Positions 20,537 to 21,956 of a DNA stretch of 21,956 nt are shown in pieces. Source of the DNA: UBA12403 sp043808565 (GTDB lineage: Bacteria > Patescibacteriota > Patescibacteriia > UBA9934 > GWF2-40-263); assembly GCA_043808565.1 (NCBI GenBank), contig JAZDEQ010000018.1, positions 1 through 21,956 on the forward strand, written 5' to 3'. A program made the position numbers and the translations under genes. Numbering within the stretch: position 1 is the first letter of the stretch; every line of letters starts with the position of its first letter. The notes beneath the pieces are model-generated. The model was not told the origin of the DNA and did not search any database. It worked only from the letters and a program-made list of their open reading frames with translations.

Positions 20537-20696
20537 GGAGACCACTGCAAAACTCGGAGGCCTTTTTTACTTTCCCCATTTAATCGTCATTTAGCCTCTA
20601 AAATAGGGATTAAAACAAACAAAAAGGCTATTTTTTATTTTTTCTTCCCACTTTGAAAGAAAAAATTTTCAAAAAAAGAGTTTTGCAGTGGTCTCC
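20537..20696. mobile_element. 160-bp MITE-like element with 19-bp perfect terminal inverted repeats
   Basis: ggagaccactgcaaaactc (20537-20555) and its exact reverse complement (20678-20696) bound an AT-rich interior without a gene. It lies between the two divergent promoters and leaves both intact. No clear target duplication is seen (gatagt on the left, tacttc on the right). It could be a non-autonomous transposon, or an inverted repeat that once joined two mirror-image units. Confidence 0.65.
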
Positions 20697-20706
20697 TACT
20701 TCAGGG

Positions 20707-20735
20707 TTGACAAAAATCGGTTTTTATGATGTAGT
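20707..20735 (+). promoter_or_regulatory. Promoter of unit 2
   Basis: TTGACA (20707-20712), a 17-base spacer and TGTAGT (20730-20735). The predicted start, near 20742, is the first base of the leader block that pairs with tRNA-like gene 2. Confidence 0.55.
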
Positions 20736-20741
20736 GAAAAT

Positions 20742-20830
20742 ACTCGGAGATGGTTTACTAGCCAAACTTCCGGTGTTACAAAAAGCTCCCCCTCTTAAAC
20801 AATTTTAGTTTTAGAGTTGGGGAGTTTTTT
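20742..20830 (+). ncRNA. Leader RNA of unit 2: permuted anti-tRNA blocks plus terminator
   Basis: A predicted RNA of about 89 nt. ACUCGGAGAUGGUU (20742-20755) pairs with 20863-20876 of tRNA-like gene 2 (13 Watson-Crick pairs and one G-U). After 13 nt, UCCGGUGUUA (20769-20778) pairs perfectly with 20877-20886. It ends in an intrinsic terminator, ctcccc (20786-20791) with ggggag (20819-20824) then TTTTTT. The tRNA-like gene starts 11 bases later, so readthrough or an unseen second promoter is needed to make it. The leader overlaps the antisense end of the serine recombinase frame. Confidence 0.55.
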
Positions 20831-20841
20831 GTTCCGATGTC

Positions 20842-20918
20842 GGGCCCGTGGTGGTAATTGGTAACCATTTCCGAGTTAACACCGGATATTGCGAGTTCGA
20901 GTCTCGCCGGGTCCACCA
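20842..20918 (+). tRNA. tRNA-like gene 2: alanine-type acceptor, atypical anticodon loop
   Basis: A 77-nt cloverleaf with encoded CCA, paralogous to tRNA-like gene 1. The acceptor GGGCCCG/CGGGTCC again has G3-U70, with A73. D arm GTGG/CCAT with loop TAATTGGTAA; T arm GCGAG/CTCGC with loop TTCGAGT; variable loop TATT. The anticodon stem is TCCGA/CCGGA with an A-C mismatch next to the loop GTTAACA, or a 4-bp stem with a 9-nt loop. Standard placement gives TAA (leucine, which normally has a long variable arm); the alternative TTAACAC gives AAC (valine, rare with A34). Alanine is excluded by either anticodon although the acceptor is alanine-type. It is preceded by a terminator-bearing leader and followed by a terminator. 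Confidence 0.7.
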
Positions 20919-20942
20919 TCACAGAATCGGTGTCCAAACAGA

Positions 20943-20964
20943 GCTCCCTGAACGGGGAGTTTTG
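20943..20964 (+). terminator. Intrinsic terminator after tRNA-like gene 2
   Basis: CTCCC (20944-20948) pairs with GGGAG (20955-20959), followed by TTTTGTG, 25 bases after the encoded CCA. This mirrors the terminator after tRNA-like gene 1. Confidence 0.65.
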
Positions 20965-21821
20965 TGTTATCTCAGTCACTTTTTTGTTGGTGACAGTAAA
21001 GTTCAAGAAGATCTTTCGCATAATAAAATCAAGGTCAGACATCTTGCCGATTTTTTCTATGCTGTTAGCCAAGTTTTTGAAAAGTTCAAGGAATTCTCCA
21101 AGGGTGATAACAAGGCCGGTGTTGTTGTCTTTTTGATTTTTTAGATCAGTGATTTTTTCTTCAAGTTCTTTGAATTTTTTGAGGTTTTCCTTCAAATCAT
21201 TTTGATATTCTTTTTTCAATACTTTGTCGTCTTTGAATTCAATGGAAAGTTCTTTGAGGTCAGTGATCTTTTGCCCCACGGCGTGCTTTTGAGAGTTGAA
21301 CGATCTGATCCTTTCGTTCAGGTCTTTTTCTCTGCCTGCGGTAAGTTTGACCATCTGGTCGAGATAGTGCTTATAACCTCGTTCTGAAGCCAATGGGTGG
21401 TGTTTGAGAAACTCAACAGCCGCCGCTCTGATGATTTTAGCTCTAGTAATTTTTCCCTTAGATTTACAGCCCTTAGTGTCGCAACGATAATGAAAGTAAT
21501 TGACCAAGCCGGCTTTTAGTTTTTTCGACTTCAAATATGCGGTCATCGTATGATTACAGTTTCCGCAAACAATCATTCCGTTCATCAGTTTGGCTTTGAT
21601 GTGTTCCGGTCTGACGATCAGGGTGACGGAGTAGTTTTTGTTGATCTTGTCGAGAGAGCAAACCTTTTCAAAATCCTCGGGCAAAACCGCTGGTTCAAAA
21701 TCGTATTTTTCAAATAAGCTGACGACATTCGTGCCAAAAACCATAACCCCAGCGTAAATAGGATCGTGGAGGATTTTGGAAACAAACCCTTCGTCAATGG
21801 TCTGCTTCTTGTGTTTATAAT

Positions 21822-21956
21822 GGACCCATAAATTAGGACAGCGTGGTAAGATCTAAAAGCTATGATCAATACCATTCATAAAACTCATCCTCCGGCCTTT
21901 AAAACTAAGGTGGCTTTGGAAGCAATTAAGGAAACAAAAACCATGGCCGAGCTGTC
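21822..21956 (+). mobile_element. Left end of an IS3-family insertion sequence
   Basis: The terminal sequence tggacccataaattaggaca begins at 21822 where the serine recombinase frame is broken, and an OrfA start follows 40 bases later. The TGGACCC-type end and the spacing fit the IS150 branch of IS3. The right end lies outside the window. Confidence 0.75.
21862..21956 (+). CDS. IS3-family transposase OrfA (5' part)
   Basis: Thirty-one codons are visible before the window ends. The residues FKTKVALEAIKETKTMAEL are the start of the HTH_Tnp_1 helix-turn-helix of IS3 OrfA proteins, which bind the IS ends. In this family OrfA and the DDE subunit OrfB are joined by programmed frameshifting; that part is outside the window. 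The start is ATG 21862. The gene is part of the IS that cut the large serine recombinase. Confidence 0.88.
   Translation, partial: MINTIHKTHPPAFKTKVALEAIKETKTMAEL

Larger units (their letters stand above)
20776..21821 (-). pseudogene. Large serine recombinase, N-terminal part lost to an IS3 insertion
   Basis: The frame is open upstream of the ATG at 21744 to the IS edge at 21821 and reads TIDEGFVSKILHDPIYAGVM, the typical end of the Recombinase domain of large serine integrases. The zinc beta-ribbon follows (numbered from 21744: C60, C63, C88, C93), then a long charged coiled coil (about residues 100-215). The N-terminal catalytic resolvase domain with its serine is missing, so this piece cannot recombine DNA. 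The last 60 or so residues (including DPARLELAISGVNSE) are the antisense translation of tRNA-like gene 2 and its leader, suggesting the original stop was lost or the frame fused to an attachment site. Its original partner att site may be the tRNA-like gene. Confidence 0.85.

Overview
The window looks like a chromosome segment of a Patescibacteria (CPR) bacterium, probably Parcubacteria-like. Supporting this are low-GC genes, trimmed core proteins (an RNA polymerase alpha subunit without its C-terminal domain, an alanyl-tRNA synthetase without the C-Ala domain), a zinc-type S4 protein, few Shine-Dalgarno sequences and many small palindromic intergenic repeats. The lineage call is inference from gene content; no rRNA is present.

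Bases 1-6470 are an integron-like mobile array. A tyrosine recombinase on the plus strand (5658-6470) is divergent from a run of minus-strand gene cassettes separated by five attC-like imperfect palindromes (2237-2334, 3247-3340, 3976-4060, 4134-4330, 4846-4977). An attI-like site lies beside the recombinase (5546-5591). From the recombinase outward the cassettes carry: a P-loop kinase-like protein; an orphan 119-aa protein; a short GC-rich cassette with no convincing gene; a minimal nucleotidyltransferase-fold protein; a GNAT acetyltransferase plus a zinc-ribbon protein; and a restriction-modification pair. The first 7-8 bases of each of cassettes 1-5 are complementary to the R'' box of that cassette's own attC, as expected if each unit moved as a circle. 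The recombinase has all catalytic residues but lacks the extra segment that defines IntI. The far end is truncated by the tail of a probable transposase (1-117).

Bases 6487-13832 are host-like. They hold fmt, a repeat-rich convergent intergenic region, and a minus-strand surface-glycan cluster (O-antigen ligase/polymerase-like protein, GT2, cupin, GT4, Wzx-like flippase). A GC-rich plus-strand membrane-protein gene (13371-13832) follows. Mobile palindromes are scattered through, one inside the fmt reading frame and one detectable by a filled/empty site comparison.

Bases 13969-17960 are a minus-strand core operon: infA, rpmJ, rpsM, rpsK, rpsD, rpoA, rplQ, rplM, rpsI, with a sigma70-type promoter at 18031-18059 and a bidirectional terminator at 13890-13923. 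alaS (18087-20039) follows upstream on the same strand.

Bases 20141-20918 hold the most unusual structure. Two paralogous, divergently oriented units each have the order: TTGACA promoter, short leader, intrinsic terminator, tRNA-like gene with encoded CCA, terminator. Each leader carries two blocks (12+14 nt and 13+10 nt) complementary to its own tRNA-like gene on the two sides of the anticodon loop, in permuted order. The sequences differ between the units but the pairing is kept. Both tRNA-like genes have G3-U70 and A73 (alanine acceptor identity) yet non-alanine, oddly built anticodon loops. A 160-bp element with 19-bp perfect terminal inverted repeats sits exactly between the two promoters. 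The window ends in a large serine recombinase gene cut by an IS3-family element (from 21822).
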